Part shown: positions 9,301-18,699 of the stretch, in pieces | How the letters are laid out: the number at the start of each line of letters is the position of its first letter | Numbering within the stretch: the stretch's first letter is position 1 | NCBI GenBank assembly: GCA_963726315.1 | Contig: CAVSBZ010000004.1 | Coordinates: 62,001-126,000, forward strand | Length of the DNA: 64,000 nucleotides | Direction of reading: 5' to 3' | Origin: FEB-25 sp963726315 | GTDB taxonomy: Bacteria; Chloroflexota; Anaerolineae; Anaerolineales; UBA4823 | Program-made: the position numbers and the translations under genes | Notes under the pieces: generated by a model | Told to the model about the DNA's origin: nothing | Seen by the model: the letters and a program-made list of their open reading frames with translations, nothing else | The model's database searches: none

Positions 9301-12300
9301 GAGAGCATCGAAAAACGCATACTCAATTCCTTTGATTATCTCTTTTGTGAAAATGAAGGGAACGCCATCGCGAGTGATTGCAGTCAAAAACCCGATCCCG
9401 GTAAATCCAGATTGCGTGGAGGTCGGGAGCATTGCCTTGATACCACTGGACCCAGCGCCAGTTAGAATGGAAAAATTTAGGCTGTGTGCAGAATATGAAA
9501 TCGATCCAAATGAGGAAGCATTACGCCCATCCAACCATGTAACCATCTGCCTTGCAGAGATAACCGGTACTCCACGTGACACTGCAGCATTGATGATAGC
9601 CTCGGAACCATCATGCGGGTTAACGTCGGTGTGCATATTAACCAGAAACGCCCCATAATAACCTGTCACTCCAAGTGCATTGTCCAGCAGCGTTGTTATA
9701 TGGATAGGATTAAAATACGGCATTGGTTGGTTAGCTGATTCATCTGTCATCTGCGTCACCGCCTGATAAACATCGATTATGCTCCCATCCAGGTCAGCAA
9801 AACGCATCGGCATGCCTGATCCCGTAAACATTCCAGGGCGGTCATTAACCCACGAAGGCGGGTAATAGTAATAGTTCGTGTCCATGCGGATGCCATGACT
9901 TTCCTGCACCTTCGCCTGGGTTACCCAATCGGTCCAATTGACGCAATGGGTTCTTTCACTCATCTGCCACGGTAAGCTTGGGAAAACTGCATACCAGGTT
10001 GTGATCTGAGTCGAGTAAAAATTCGCTAAGCTTGATGGGGTCCAATCCGCACAGCCCGTGTCGATGTGCACTCCAATCTCAAAACCATCGGCATTGTATC
10101 CGGCAACTTGAACGTCAGAAATTAAACCGGGAATAGACAGGTACGAGCTGCTGCGAATGCATTCCCAATCGTCTACCGAACATCCAGAAGGACTGAGCGT
10201 TTTATATCGATCAAAACGCGTGAGTGTTCCACTTCCCCCGGTGTGGTCATCCCCAGTCATGATCACCACCGCTTTTTCATCACGCGGGAAGTACCAAAAA
10301 CGCGGCAATGGTTTCCTATCAGTGTTAATGAACTGGATCAGGTTAGCCAGCAAGCGCTGTTGCTCATCAGCCTGAGGAATGGTGATTTTGTTGAAATCGA
10401 TATAATCTGGTTGTGGATCCGAGCTCGCATTCCCAAAATACATATCTTCAGCAGTTATCCGAGTAATTCCAGGATCGCTCGGGTCGCGATCCTGACCAGC
10501 CCAAGACGGATTACCCTGGCGGGTGTAAACGATCGAACGAGCCAGGTCATAAGTAAAGGCAGCTGCCTGGCCGCCGTTCGTACCTACACCTCGTACAGTC
10601 ACTGCTGGATTGAATGTTGGTGTAATAGCATCTGAATAGAGCGTTGCCACGACCGTTGCACCATTCAATGTGTATAAATCAGCTGCGCCGTGATATTGGA
10701 TTGTCTGGTTAACGATCCCTTGACCTGGTGCCCGGGAAGTGTCAACAAGCAAATAGGCATACAGCTGTCCGGAAGGAAGTACTCCCATCGCATCGGTGAG
10801 GCCCAGAAGTCCTGCAAGCTGTTTGTCCGGTCGCATGGTGATCAGGTTTCCTCCCGCCGTTACCCAATTTGAAAACATGGTCACCTGGTCTATAGAAAGT
10901 GCCTGGCTTATCTGGCCAAGCAGTACCACATCATAGCCCGCCAAAGTCTCGCTCGTGACTGTGGAGATGTCAGCCACTTCAAACTCGTTTAATCCTTCTG
11001 CTCGTAGGATCTCTGCATAATAAAGACCGAATGGATTTCCGACATCATAAATGATTAATATCGGACCTCCCGGGCCCTCAGTAGGAAGGGCAGTCGTGGT
11101 AAAGGACCAGGTATAGTCGGTCGCCAAGGAATTTCCCGCCAGGTCTTTAACCCCACTTTCACCGCCTTTGATCTGGGCAGTATACGTCGTCGAATTTGCC
11201 AAAAGGGACGTTGGATGAAGTGTTGCTGTCAACGTACTGTTAACATAGCTTATCGATGCTGCAATTAAATTATTTTGCGCATCGTGTAGTTCGAAATTAC
11301 TCGTTGTCATCGAGGCTGGATCGATTTGTTCGCTGAACCTAGCAATCATGCTAGTATATATGTTCACACCGATGACTAGATTTTGGGGAGATACAGAAAC
11401 GACCGTCGGAGGTATGATATCTCGAAAAGCAGTGGTGAAAGACCAGCTAAAATCTAAGGCCAGGTGGTTACCTGCCACATCTTCTACGCCAGTATCTCCG
11501 CCCTTTATCGTGGCAGTATAAGCAGTTAAATCAGCCATGGGTGAAGTTGGGTCTAATGCTCCTGTGTATGAACCACTGGTGTAAGCGAGTGATGCATCGA
11601 CTAATGTATTTCCAGGTCCTCGAAGTTCGAAATTTGCCGATGTGATCGAAGCTGGATTCATCTCCTCACTGAATACCGCCGTAACATTTATATTTCTATT
11701 AACATTAACTGCGTTATTCGCCGGAGTCACCCTATTAACTGTTGGTGGGGTAGTATCTGGTAATACTGTCGTGGTAAAGACCACATCTACCCAGTAATTG
11801 GTCGAATCCCCATCCCCATTTGGGAAAGAGCCACTGGGACCATAAAAATACACGCCATTTCCAGGGGAGGCATTTCCGTTCGACAACGCAGTCAGAGGTT
11901 GGTTGTATATCGGATCTGTGAAACCCGGTTGAGTTACCGAAAAGTGACCGGATGGGGTGTGGTACGAAGCAATATAGGTAACCCCGGCCGTAATTGCAAT
12001 TGGGGTGGGGAATGCTGCTTCTTGCCATCCAGTATCGGTTTCATTGCTGAAGATCGCTGTTCCCAACAAAGTTCCACTTGTCGTCCACAGATGGCCAAAA
12101 TGCGGCCCGTCATTACCTGTTCCCTTATAAAACCGCACGCCAGTGATGAACCCAGCATCTTCGGATCTGAATTGCACCCCAAGTTCAACGGGGAAAGCTT
12201 CATCTATAGCAGAAACTGCAGGAGTGTCACCCAAACCCCAGATGGAGCATGGACATGGGTAGCCATTGGGAGCTCCCAGACTTACTGCTGGAAACAATAA

Positions 12301-12345
12301 CAGGAAAAAAGTTAGGATTACTACTGGAAATAATTTGAATTTCAT
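6340..12345 (-). CDS. Giant mosaic secreted protein (DUF4082, Ig-like, ThuA-like, deacetylase-like, LamG-like domains)
   Basis: This 2001-residue extracellular protein begins with a signal peptide (~1-24). In order I see a DUF4082-type beta domain (~40-195), two Big_5 Ig-like domains opening with 'DTTPPTVNRVTPANNA' and 'DIIPPTVVSVSPQN' (~198-420), and a ThuA/amidotransferase-like Rossmann segment ('ILIIYDVGNPFG', 'YDVVLLGQI'). A polysaccharide-deacetylase-like segment follows with 'AVVIMTGDDHTGG' and 'EIGVHIDTG', whose Asp and His could bind metal. Then come an Fn3-like module, two LamG-like lectin modules separated by a third Big_5 domain, and two copies of an ~85-residue repeat (from ~1836) with 'GWNLVTLPL', 'QGGNC' and 'GYFVLC'. 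It probably binds and perhaps edits an extracellular glycan. Domain boundaries are approximate, and activity is inferred from two motif regions only. Confidence 0.75.
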   Translation of the reverse strand: MKFKLFPVVILTFFLLLFPAVSLGAPNGYPCPCSIWGLGDTPAVSAIDEAFPVELGVQFRSEDAGFITGVRFYKGTGNDGPHFGHLWTTSGTLLGTAIFSNETDTGWQEAAFPTPIAITAGVTYIASYHTPSGHFSVTQPGFTDPIYNQPLTALSNGNASPGNGVYFYGPSGSFPNGDGDSTNYWVDVVFTTTVLPDTTPPTVNRVTPANNAVNVNRNINVTAVFSEEMNPASITSANFELRGPGNTLVDASLAYTSGSYTGALDPTSPMADLTAYTATIKGGDTGVEDVAGNHLALDFSWSFTTAFRDIIPPTVVSVSPQNLVIGVNIYTSMIARFSEQIDPASMTTSNFELHDAQNNLIAASISYVNSTLTATLHPTSLLANSTTYTAQIKGGESGVKDLAGNSLATDYTWSFTTTALPTEGPGGPILIIYDVGNPFGLYYAEILRAEGLNEFEVADISTVTSETLAGYDVVLLGQISQALSIDQVTMFSNWVTAGGNLITMRPDKQLAGLLGLTDAMGVLPSGQLYAYLLVDTSRAPGQGIVNQTIQYHGAADLYTLNGATVVATLYSDAITPTFNPAVTVRGVGTNGGQAAAFTYDLARSIVYTRQGNPSWAGQDRDPSDPGITRITAEDMYFGNASSDPQPDYIDFNKITIPQADEQQRLLANLIQFINTDRKPLPRFWYFPRDEKAVVIMTGDDHTGGSGTLTRFDRYKTLSPSGCSVDDWECIRSSSYLSIPGLISDVQVAGYNADGFEIGVHIDTGCADWTPSSLANFYSTQITTWYAVFPSLPWQMSERTHCVNWTDWVTQAKVQESHGIRMDTNYYYYPPSWVNDRPGMFTGSGMPMRFADLDGSIIDVYQAVTQMTDESANQPMPYFNPIHITTLLDNALGVTGYYGAFLVNMHTDVNPHDGSEAIINAAVSRGVPVISARQMVTWLDGRNASSFGSISYSAHSLNFSILTGAGSSGIKAMLPTSTQSGFTGIGFLTAITRDGVPFIFTKEIIKGIEYAFFDALPGSYVATYEPDLIPPVISNVAAIPSLDGSVQITWMTDKISHSRVDYGTDPASLGSSTSNPALVTMHAITLNGLNVGVTYYFRVTSTDFSNNTTTYPSTGNNPLSFAVPDRRMIDTTVADFSAGTLGINTYITSDGDGDVILLPTVGTEFSGTSLPAGWFIEDYLSPGGTAVVSGGLLTLHGTRVGTDATFGPGRSLDFVATFTVGTFRQIGFGVDFGQTPYASFTTDTTSGTTLQASSNDQGTPVPVNLNTTIPGNWLGTPHHYRIEWNASNIIYYIDGNQVAIHTITIASNMRPMAAKYRNGGDDLTVDWLRMSPYVSSGTFTSRVWDVVGTADWGAPDWIADLPAGTGLAMSIRTGNTPTPDSGWTAFTPITYGVPIAVSSRYLQFQAVLSTSDSTRTPILRQVAFGYIFHPDTTPPTVTSRSPAAGAFNVDQNSNIDVTFSEAMDSSTIIVSTLTLRNLDTATDVPAAVGYADLTATLNPTTSLDPDVLYQVNVSGSVADLTGNHLGTANSWTFRTANTGSFTDNTFADFGAGTTGAGTYVAETTDGEVILAPVVGDEFSALTFPGDWTVSQYNVGNSGGTAAESNGQLTLTGVQLSKNDAYAPPQWLEFMATFYNIAYQAVGLGNDFNYDPYIIFGTDGGGNFTANSVPGGSTALPGYLGTAHRYKIVWNSSSVDYYIDGNPVASFTGTTGNNLRPMPASYGLSGALNVNWLRMGPYATSGDFISRIFVAKTEATWTSLTATISRPGSSTATVFTRTSIDNASWSDWAAVNIDNSIASPHGRYFQYRVTMTTEDTGITPVVENVTINYYVTPSAILPIQAGWNLVTLPLTPITPYNAETLLQAINAQGGNCTQIAQWIDAGWQIHYFADEFDRFSISMGNGYFVLCTQSSSFTLLGNRVNSGVTISITTGLNLIGLPFPATGMVAQGLLTAINSQGGNCSLTYRWSNSAWDAYYLNDFLNNYNILPTDGYFVYCSAVSTFTP

Positions 12346-12814
12346 AACCTCAATTGGTCCTCCCCAGCAGGATTACGACGAGTGAATAACTAACCAAATT
12401 GTAACATCAATACTTATCCAATTTTAATATAACTGAAACCCATCGAAATTGCATCGTTTATTTATATCATTTTCGATGGGCGATTTAGCTAGAAGTGAGA
12501 TACCTGGTCTAGTTCAATTAGTCTAAATTAAAGGCATCTTTGTGCCATAAATAACCTGGATGACTGTAGGAAAACTGTACTTCATATTGAGCAAACTATG
12601 CAATTCCTACAACGAATGAATTGTTTTTTTTAAAGAAAAGGGACTGCAGACCACTTTACATGATCTCAGGTTGATTCAATTGGCGTACAATCCAGGATCT
12701 GATTTCAAATAACAGTATGGCACTTATAATCACGTGGGATAATCAGTTAGTTTTAAAATTGTGCATAAATGCAAGTACTGCTCTCGGTGCCATATCCTAC
12801 TATCCAATAACACT
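12346..12814. other. Intergenic region with a 10-bp inverted repeat
   Basis: This region lies between the giant gene and the displaced end of the epimerase gene. CCCATCGAAA (12439-12448) and TTTCGATGGG (12471-12480) form a perfect 10-bp inverted repeat with a 22-nt spacer. It could end leftward transcripts from the epimerase, but no T-run follows. No other feature is visible. Confidence 0.45.
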
Positions 12815-13749
12815 TCAATCATTCCGCGATAATTCAACTTCCTTAAAATAATCCACAGTTCGCCTCAAACCTTCATCCAGGGGAATGGTCGGCAGCCACC
12901 CTAACTCGCTTTCTGCCCGCCTCGCATTTAACATATCTTAAACGTCTCCCCGGCCTTTGCTGGTCCATACACAGCCGAATTGTTATAACCAGTAATATCC
13001 TTTAATTGCTGGTATATCTCGTTTACCGTCGTTCCTATGCCGGAGCCAAGATTATACACACGCCTACTACCCATATCAAGCAGCAGCAGGTTCGATCGGG
13101 CACAGTCGCTGACATATACATAATCCCGCACCTGCTCTCCGCTTCCATTAATCGTAACTTGTTCACCTCGTAGCATCTGGCCGGTAAAAATCGCCACCAC
13201 GCCTGCCTCCCCATGTGGATCCTGACGGGGACCATAGACATTTGGGTAACGGATGACAGAGTAATCCAGGTTGTAATTCGCATTAAATACATGCAAATAC
13301 AGCTCAAAAGTATACTTACTCGCCCCATAATGGCACAGAGGTTTGATGGGGTGATCCTCGTCGCAAGGCAGGTATTCCGGCTCACCATAAGCAGCTCCAC
13401 CACTCGAGATATGGATAAACTTCCTTGCACCATGCTTGATCGCCAATTGTGCTAGCTTTATCGACCCAATTATGTTCACATCCGCATCAAAAAGGGGATC
13501 GACCATTGAGCGACGAACATTCATTTGAGCCGCGTGGTGACAAATAACCTCCGGTTTTTCCTGAGCAAACACCCGATCCATCTCGGAGCTGCGAATATCT
13601 ATTTCATAGAATGCAGCGTATGGATTGATATTTGATCGCCGTCCCGTTGATAAGTCATCCACCACAATTACTTGGTGATCTTTCTCAATTAGCATATCGG
13701 CGACATGCGACCCGATAAATCCTGCCCCACCAGTAACCATTATCTTCAT
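12815..13749 (-). CDS. NAD-dependent sugar epimerase/dehydratase with frameshifted C-terminus
   Basis: This extended short-chain dehydrogenase (GalE-like) should interconvert nucleotide sugars. Visible features are the NAD-binding 'GGAGFIGSHVADML' at residues 7-20, 'VVDDLSTGRRSNI', the 'SSGGAAYGEPEYLP' block, and the catalytic YxxxK in 'YGASKYTFELYL'. The frame opened at 13749 stops at 12928 right after 'AGETFKIC'. The next frame continues as 'LNARRAESELGWLPTIPL' and then 'LDEGLRRTVDYFKEVE' to a stop at 12815, exactly the usual end of the family. About 40 residues are therefore displaced by one missing base near 12930-12940. The gene stands alone between two surface-protein genes. Substrate is unknown, and the break may be a sequencing error. 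Confidence 0.85.
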
Positions 13750-14564
13750 ATATGATTCTCCATTATTACTAACATTTCGAAATCGTATCAGTCAGCTAAA
13801 GAAATAAATAAATCCTTGGTCAGATCATTATTTTCCCGCTGGTTATTATGCGGAGAGGAAAAAATAAGGGACCTGAATGAATCATACTATCTGCCCAACA
13901 AATTATAATCTATCTACTCTCCAACAGCATTTTTGTACTAAAAATATTATCTTTGGTTAAAGTGATGGAGTATTTCAAAGTAGATTCCTGTCGATTACTG
14001 ATATTGCCCTCAAAGTAAGGATTGCCATCTCTTTTCCTTCACCTCGTACTAGCCTAACAACCCTATTATTTAGAAATTGTGACCATACTAGTACATGGGA
14101 ACTATGAACTAACTGGATAAACTTGCCTCCAATAGAATGCTTGCTTTATTTCCATTGTGGATGCGTTCCTTAAGCCTTTGTCTCATGCAATAATCGGCTC
14201 AATTCTTGCACGCTATACAGTACTTTGGTTATCTTGAAGTCAGTCGGAGCTGGGTTAACATTCAAAGGTTGTCTTTGGCTCATGTTGCTGTGATATGGAT
14301 ATTCCTGTATAATGGAAACAATAACACCTGAGAGTAATAATATTATACAGTTTGGTAACCAAAACCTGTGGCTGGAGATGAAAGCGCAATTCAATAATAC
14401 TTGTCAGTTTATTGCACGCATGCAGAGAATTAACCGTATCGCTCTCTCTCTCAAGACCAATCAGATACTGAAAAATGTACCCTTGATGTTAGGAATCAAA
14501 TTCTACTCTGACTTATTTATGTGCCACCGGCTTAATTCTGCTGATATTTTGCATTGGAGGTTTC
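13750..14564. other. Gene-free region upstream of a PT-linker protein
   Basis: These 815 AT-rich bp hold no convincing gene. The only feature I can support is the rightward promoter at 14285-14313. Confidence 0.4.
14285..14313 (+). promoter_or_regulatory. Sigma-70-type promoter for the 14565 gene
   Basis: TTGCTG (14285-14290) and TATAAT (14308-14313) are separated by exactly 17 bp. Transcription would start near 14320, giving a ~245-nt leader before the gene at 14565. Confidence 0.6.
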
Positions 14565-15809
14565 ATGCCTAATATTAATGTAGACATGAAATCGACCGCC
14601 GATTTTGCTGTCAAATCAGCGCGAGAACGGTTTAGCCAGGAATTAGATTATTCAGATCAAAGCATTTCCAGGTTGGAAAACATCACTACCCAGATATATT
14701 GGGGGTTTTCCAGTCGCGAGAAGAATGCCCGGCAAGATGGATTAATCTATAATACCGCCGTCATTTGGGGGAGTTATTTGGGCGAATATATGCGCCTGAA
14801 GTGGGGAGGCACATGGGTCCTCAAAGGATCTGATCCTCTCATCTCCGTAAATAGTCTGGAATTTTCACCCATTACGCTGATTTATCAGAAGATTACCAGT
14901 CATCCGGAATATAGCCTGGAAAATTTTATTCTTGAAGCAGGTAAGCGGATTGCTCCAGTCGTGGTTCCAGATCAAAAGGTGCCACCTCCCGCGGATACTA
15001 CAAGAAAACCTATAGTGCCTGTGGTTGTCAAAAAATCAATTGAGCCTGTGGCTGTTGCAAAAACCGAACAACCACGAAAACTTGATAAACGTCTGATCGT
15101 TGCTTTGGTAGGTTTTGGAGCGTTATTCCTTGTAACGCTCGCTTGCATCATTGGTTATTCCATGGTGAAAGCAGGTAATTTACCGATGTTTGGTATATTC
15201 GGTGCAAATTCTAGTCCTACCTCTGAAGTTGGTTTAGGAACCACTGGAAGTACACCAACAACATCGTATACAGATACCCCGTACTTTACCCCAACATTAC
15301 TACCAACTTACACCCCCAAACCGAGCTCCACACCATTCCCAACTCAATCACCGTCTGCGACATTTACCGAGATGGCAAGCCTGACCCCAACATCAATACC
15401 CCCGAGTATTACACCCACGCGCACAAGAAGACCTACTCGCACGCCGACTAACACACATATCCCTGCCACTGAAGCTCCACCTGCTACACCAACCCAGCCA
15501 CCACCGCCACCTCCGACCGAACCGCCACCCCCTGTGCTCTCATCGTGCGAAATCAGTCCATCTACAGTTCCGGCTGGCAATAATACACCGATTACATTCA
15601 TCGCTCACTTTTCTGCTCCCGGTTACAGTTTTAACGCAGAAATTCAAGGCAATTACCCTGGACAAAGCGCATGCGGTGGTACAGACACCAATGGTGATGG
15701 TACTGCTGACTGCAATGGCTCCTCCGGCTTACTGCCCAGCTCGACCAAAGTGGATGTGAAATTTAGCTCGCCAATTGGTGACTGTACTGCTAGTTATGGC
15801 ACTCAGTAA
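14565..15809 (+). CDS. Single-pass membrane protein with PT-rich linker, function unknown
   Basis: I do not recognise this 414-residue protein. Residues 1-~130 are a soluble, predicted cytoplasmic domain, starting 'MPNINVDMKSTADF' and containing 'QIYWGFSSREKNARQDG' and 'AVIWGSYLGEYMRL'. A variable Pro/Val-rich stretch follows. A single membrane helix lies at ~177-198 ('VALVGFGALFLVTLACIIGYS'). Residues ~205-330 form a Thr/Pro/Ser-rich linker. The C-terminal ~85 residues have four Cys ('SSCEISP', 'SACGGTD', 'TADCNGS', 'IGDCTAS') and look like an extracellular beta domain. This inside-domain/helix/linker/outside-domain layout suggests a transmembrane signalling or anchoring role. The start at 14565 is supported by GGAGG about 5 bp upstream. 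Confidence 0.65.
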   Translation: MPNINVDMKSTADFAVKSARERFSQELDYSDQSISRLENITTQIYWGFSSREKNARQDGLIYNTAVIWGSYLGEYMRLKWGGTWVLKGSDPLISVNSLEFSPITLIYQKITSHPEYSLENFILEAGKRIAPVVVPDQKVPPPADTTRKPIVPVVVKKSIEPVAVAKTEQPRKLDKRLIVALVGFGALFLVTLACIIGYSMVKAGNLPMFGIFGANSSPTSEVGLGTTGSTPTTSYTDTPYFTPTLLPTYTPKPSSTPFPTQSPSATFTEMASLTPTSIPPSITPTRTRRPTRTPTNTHIPATEAPPATPTQPPPPPPTEPPPPVLSSCEISPSTVPAGNNTPITFIAHFSAPGYSFNAEIQGNYPGQSACGGTDTNGDGTADCNGSSGLLPSSTKVDVKFSSPIGDCTASYGTQ

Positions 15810-15914
15810 ATCTCGAAATCTGAACATATAGATTCTTTCCACCATATCATTGATCCAGGTCATAAAATCAATTCAGATGTATTACCAGTGATCAATACTG
15901 ATGTTAAATAAAAA

Positions 15915-15937
15915 ATGGGCAGTTCGTAGCTGCCCAT
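15915..15937. terminator. Bidirectional hairpin terminator between convergent genes
   Basis: ATGGGCAG and CTGCCCAT form a perfect 8-bp stem with a 7-nt loop. Read leftward it is followed by six T, a textbook intrinsic terminator for the gene ending at 16051. Read rightward it is followed by 'TAATTATTT', so it can also serve the gene ending at 15809. Confidence 0.8.
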
Positions 15938-16050
15938 TAATTATTTAAATCATGTACTTACACCTGAGAATTCAATCGATCATTGATTTAAAAGTTCTTC
16001 AATTCCAAGCAGAATTGTTCGAGTGTCTGTTTTCTACGCGCGATCCTGGT

Positions 16051-17520
16051 TCAATGAAGGATCAAGGGTATAAAAGTTGACTCTGGTAACTCGGTAAACA
16101 CCGAGAAACTCGCCAGGTTATTGCTTGGATCGGTGTCTGTTACTCCGATCGACACGACCTGCACATACAGTATATGCGGCGTCAATGGCAGTATCTCATT
16201 CCATGGAACACTCACCACCCCCATACCATTTGCACTTTTGATCGCACTCGATGGTATGGGTCCGGCGATAAGGATCCCACCAGCATTCGGGTCCCCATCG
16301 TAGAGCCACACCTGGACACAACTGGCATCAGCGAACATTTTATTACCTATCACCAGATTCACCCTATAATTTCCCAGGTTGTGCAATGGGTCAAAAGAAA
16401 TAGGCGTGATTGATAAACTGGCTGGAAATAAGTCAGGCTGTTCCTGGTTTAAAGCCTGGTATTCAATAAATTTCTCACCCACCCAGGTTGGTAAATTTCC
16501 GTTATCGGGATCAAAAATAGTTCCACCAAATGTATACCGGTGTTCGTTCAAGCTGTACCAGTACCAGCGCTGTACCAGCAGGTTTCCATCTCCAGGAAGT
16601 CCAGTCAGATCATCCGTTGCGCTCAACATGTAGTTGAACGTTTCCAACATGTAAGCTGCCGTGTCTTCATCACTCACATTTTCATAATCATGTCCGGGTG
16701 GGTCAATGGGTGGAAACAGGCTGCCATATTCCGTGATCCAAAGTGGTTTATTCTGCTCGCCAATCTCCTTCATCCAGTCGCGTAATGCGCTTATGCGTTG
16801 TTGAAAAATCTCAATTGAGTAGGTATCAGCGAAGGATAAATTTTCAATCGCATCTTCGTGATCGTAAAGGAAACCAGGCGGAACACCTGTTCCCCAACCT
16901 CCCATTATCTCATTCAATATAAAACCATGAACTGACCAGATATCAATCAACTTTGAGGCAGCGGCAGGGCTACCAGATCGGGAGATTAATTCATTCCAAG
17001 CCTTACCTAGGTATCGCAATCGAATTGGGGTAGGTTGCACGACTGATCCGAACCCAATTCGGGCTGTGGGATCCAGCCTTCGGATAGAAGTGGCAATCTC
17101 GTAATAACGATCTCCATAAACTTCGGGAAATAGTTCGTCTTGAGCCTCATAATATGTATCTGGCTCATTTCCCACCATCCATACACTACCCGGATTTGCT
17201 TCGACCCAACTACTTAGGTTTGCCAATACATCCGGATAAAGGTCATCACGCACGCGTAGAACGCGGATATATTCCACTCCCTCCGGTAGGCTGGGGTTTG
17301 TTGTCGCCCCCCAATCCAGGTACGATCCAACCCCTAAACTACCAATATCATAGCCTTCGCTTCCCGAAGGTGATGTGATTCCAAAACGGCAAACCGTATC
17401 TGTCGCCGCTATCCGAACGGATTGCGTGTCTGCTTTCACACTTTGCGACGTAGATATGAGAGCACCCAATACAATCAACACCAAGGAATTACGTAGGATG
17501 GAATAAAAAAAGGTATTCAT
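16051..17520 (-). CDS. Secreted glycosidase-like TIM-barrel protein (second of a tandem pair)
   Basis: The 489-residue protein has a signal peptide (~1-30) and a catalytic-looking barrel in which 'VWMVGNEPD' and 'PLWITEYGSL' occupy the places of the acid/base and nucleophile glutamates of clan GH-A glycoside hydrolases. Residues ~375-480 form a beta domain ('ASLSITPISFDPLHN'). The chain ends 'STFIPLILH', the short hydrophobic tail shared with other secreted proteins here. It is a paralogue of the gene directly upstream (17527-18699), sharing 'YLDWS/YLDWG', the 'GNEPD' block, a 'TPLRLQYL/TPIRLRYL' block and 'VGEKF'. The two lie 6 bp apart and are probably co-transcribed. The polysaccharide substrate is unknown. 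Position next to the exopolysaccharide genes suggests it trims or remodels that polymer. Confidence 0.7.
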   Translation of the reverse strand: MNTFFYSILRNSLVLIVLGALISTSQSVKADTQSVRIAATDTVCRFGITSPSGSEGYDIGSLGVGSYLDWGATTNPSLPEGVEYIRVLRVRDDLYPDVLANLSSWVEANPGSVWMVGNEPDTYYEAQDELFPEVYGDRYYEIATSIRRLDPTARIGFGSVVQPTPIRLRYLGKAWNELISRSGSPAAASKLIDIWSVHGFILNEIMGGWGTGVPPGFLYDHEDAIENLSFADTYSIEIFQQRISALRDWMKEIGEQNKPLWITEYGSLFPPIDPPGHDYENVSDEDTAAYMLETFNYMLSATDDLTGLPGDGNLLVQRWYWYSLNEHRYTFGGTIFDPDNGNLPTWVGEKFIEYQALNQEQPDLFPASLSITPISFDPLHNLGNYRVNLVIGNKMFADASCVQVWLYDGDPNAGGILIAGPIPSSAIKSANGMGVVSVPWNEILPLTPHILYVQVVSIGVTDTDPSNNLASFSVFTELPESTFIPLILH

Positions 17521-17526
17521 AGCGGA

Positions 17527-18699
17527 TCAAGGCTCCAAGGCAGAAACGGTATTGCGGAATTTTTCCCCCACCATTGTTAATTTTCCACTGGGCAAGTCGC
17601 CCAGATTTGACGTTGAATATAATGGATCTGAGATGCTGAACCACGCCCATTTTTGTACTAAGTGATATTCGTCATTCGGATCTCCAAGAGACTCATCCTT
17701 GGTTTGGTCCAGCCAGGTGAAAGTTTCTTCCAGGTAGTTGGCTACCATATCGGTTGGGAAGCCATAATCAGTCGGCATAAGAATACCGAATTCAGTTAGC
17801 GCCAAGGGTGTATGTTGATATCCATTCGCTGCCATCCACTGACGGAAAGTTCGGATTTGCTCCTCAAACAGATCCATCCTGCCATGATCCGACACTTCGC
17901 GTAATTCTCCCTGGGTAGCATCGATCCCAGGAGGGATATCCACCCCCCACGATCCTTTTTCTTCGCGCAGCACGTAACCATGCAGTGTCCACCAATCCGC
18001 CGGCATTGGTTCATTATAGAGCTGTTGATATGCTTGTAACACCCGATCGAGATATTGTAATCGCAAAGGCGTAGCTTGCGACACTCCGCCCACCGCGATT
18101 AATGCCGTTGGATCAGAGGATTTTATCAACCAATAGAGCTCATGGTAGGTGTATGCATACCTCGCTGCAGAGACGTTATCTTGCCAGATGACATCCGGCT
18201 CATTGCCAATAATCCACACCTGCCCAGGGAAATGCGTGGCAGATGCTTGAATTTTCTCCACAGACGGGGTGATGCAGTCTTCGTGCACCCTGACCATCGA
18301 CCAGTGCTCGAGACCGTTCGGAGGTGGATTGTCTTGGATGCTCCAGTCTAGATACCATCCTGATCCCAACGTGGATCCCCAATACTCAGGGTCAGTGGAG
18401 CTGGAAATGCTGAAGCCTGCCCGGGTTGACCTGCGGGATTGTGGAATCTTTACGCTCAGATCGATATCACTCAGGCTGGTAACCGCGCTGGTATCATTTT
18501 GATCGGGCACCAGCGGACCTACTGAGCTGCTCTGTGTAGCACCACAGGTTTGTAGCGTGAATGGTAACTGGGTTCCTGATGCGCTGGCTGTTATCGTTCG
18601 CAGATTCTTTCCAATTGCCAACGGATTTTGGTCAATAACAACTGCTGCTATCAGGAATACTATTGTTGCGATGAACAACAACCAATACCGGGATTTCAA
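17527..18699 (-). CDS. Secreted glycosidase-like TIM-barrel protein (first of a tandem pair)
   Basis: This 390-residue paralogue of the following gene has an N-terminal signal or anchor helix ('WLLFIATIVFLIAAVVID'). The putative catalytic glutamates lie in 'VWIIGNEPD' and 'PLALTEFGIL'. It lacks the C-terminal beta domain and the hydrophobic tail of its partner, so it may stay membrane-anchored by its N-terminus. Its start overlaps the stop of the preceding GT2-phosphoglycosyltransferase gene (18696) by 4 bp, so it is translationally coupled to the exopolysaccharide operon. Enzyme class is inferred from the two glutamate motifs and the ~350-residue barrel length. Confidence 0.7.
   Translation of the reverse strand: MKSRYWLLFIATIVFLIAAVVIDQNPLAIGKNLRTITASASGTQLPFTLQTCGATQSSSVGPLVPDQNDTSAVTSLSDIDLSVKIPQSRRSTRAGFSISSSTDPEYWGSTLGSGWYLDWSIQDNPPPNGLEHWSMVRVHEDCITPSVEKIQASATHFPGQVWIIGNEPDVIWQDNVSAARYAYTYHELYWLIKSSDPTALIAVGGVSQATPLRLQYLDRVLQAYQQLYNEPMPADWWTLHGYVLREEKGSWGVDIPPGIDATQGELREVSDHGRMDLFEEQIRTFRQWMAANGYQHTPLALTEFGILMPTDYGFPTDMVANYLEETFTWLDQTKDESLGDPNDEYHLVQKWAWFSISDPLYSTSNLGDLPSGKLTMVGEKFRNTVSALEP

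Noticed and set aside
14312..14572. Rightward open frame of 86 codons before the PT-linker protein
   Set aside because: Its ATG lies inside the -10 box of the promoter at 14285-14313 and its sequence has no family features.
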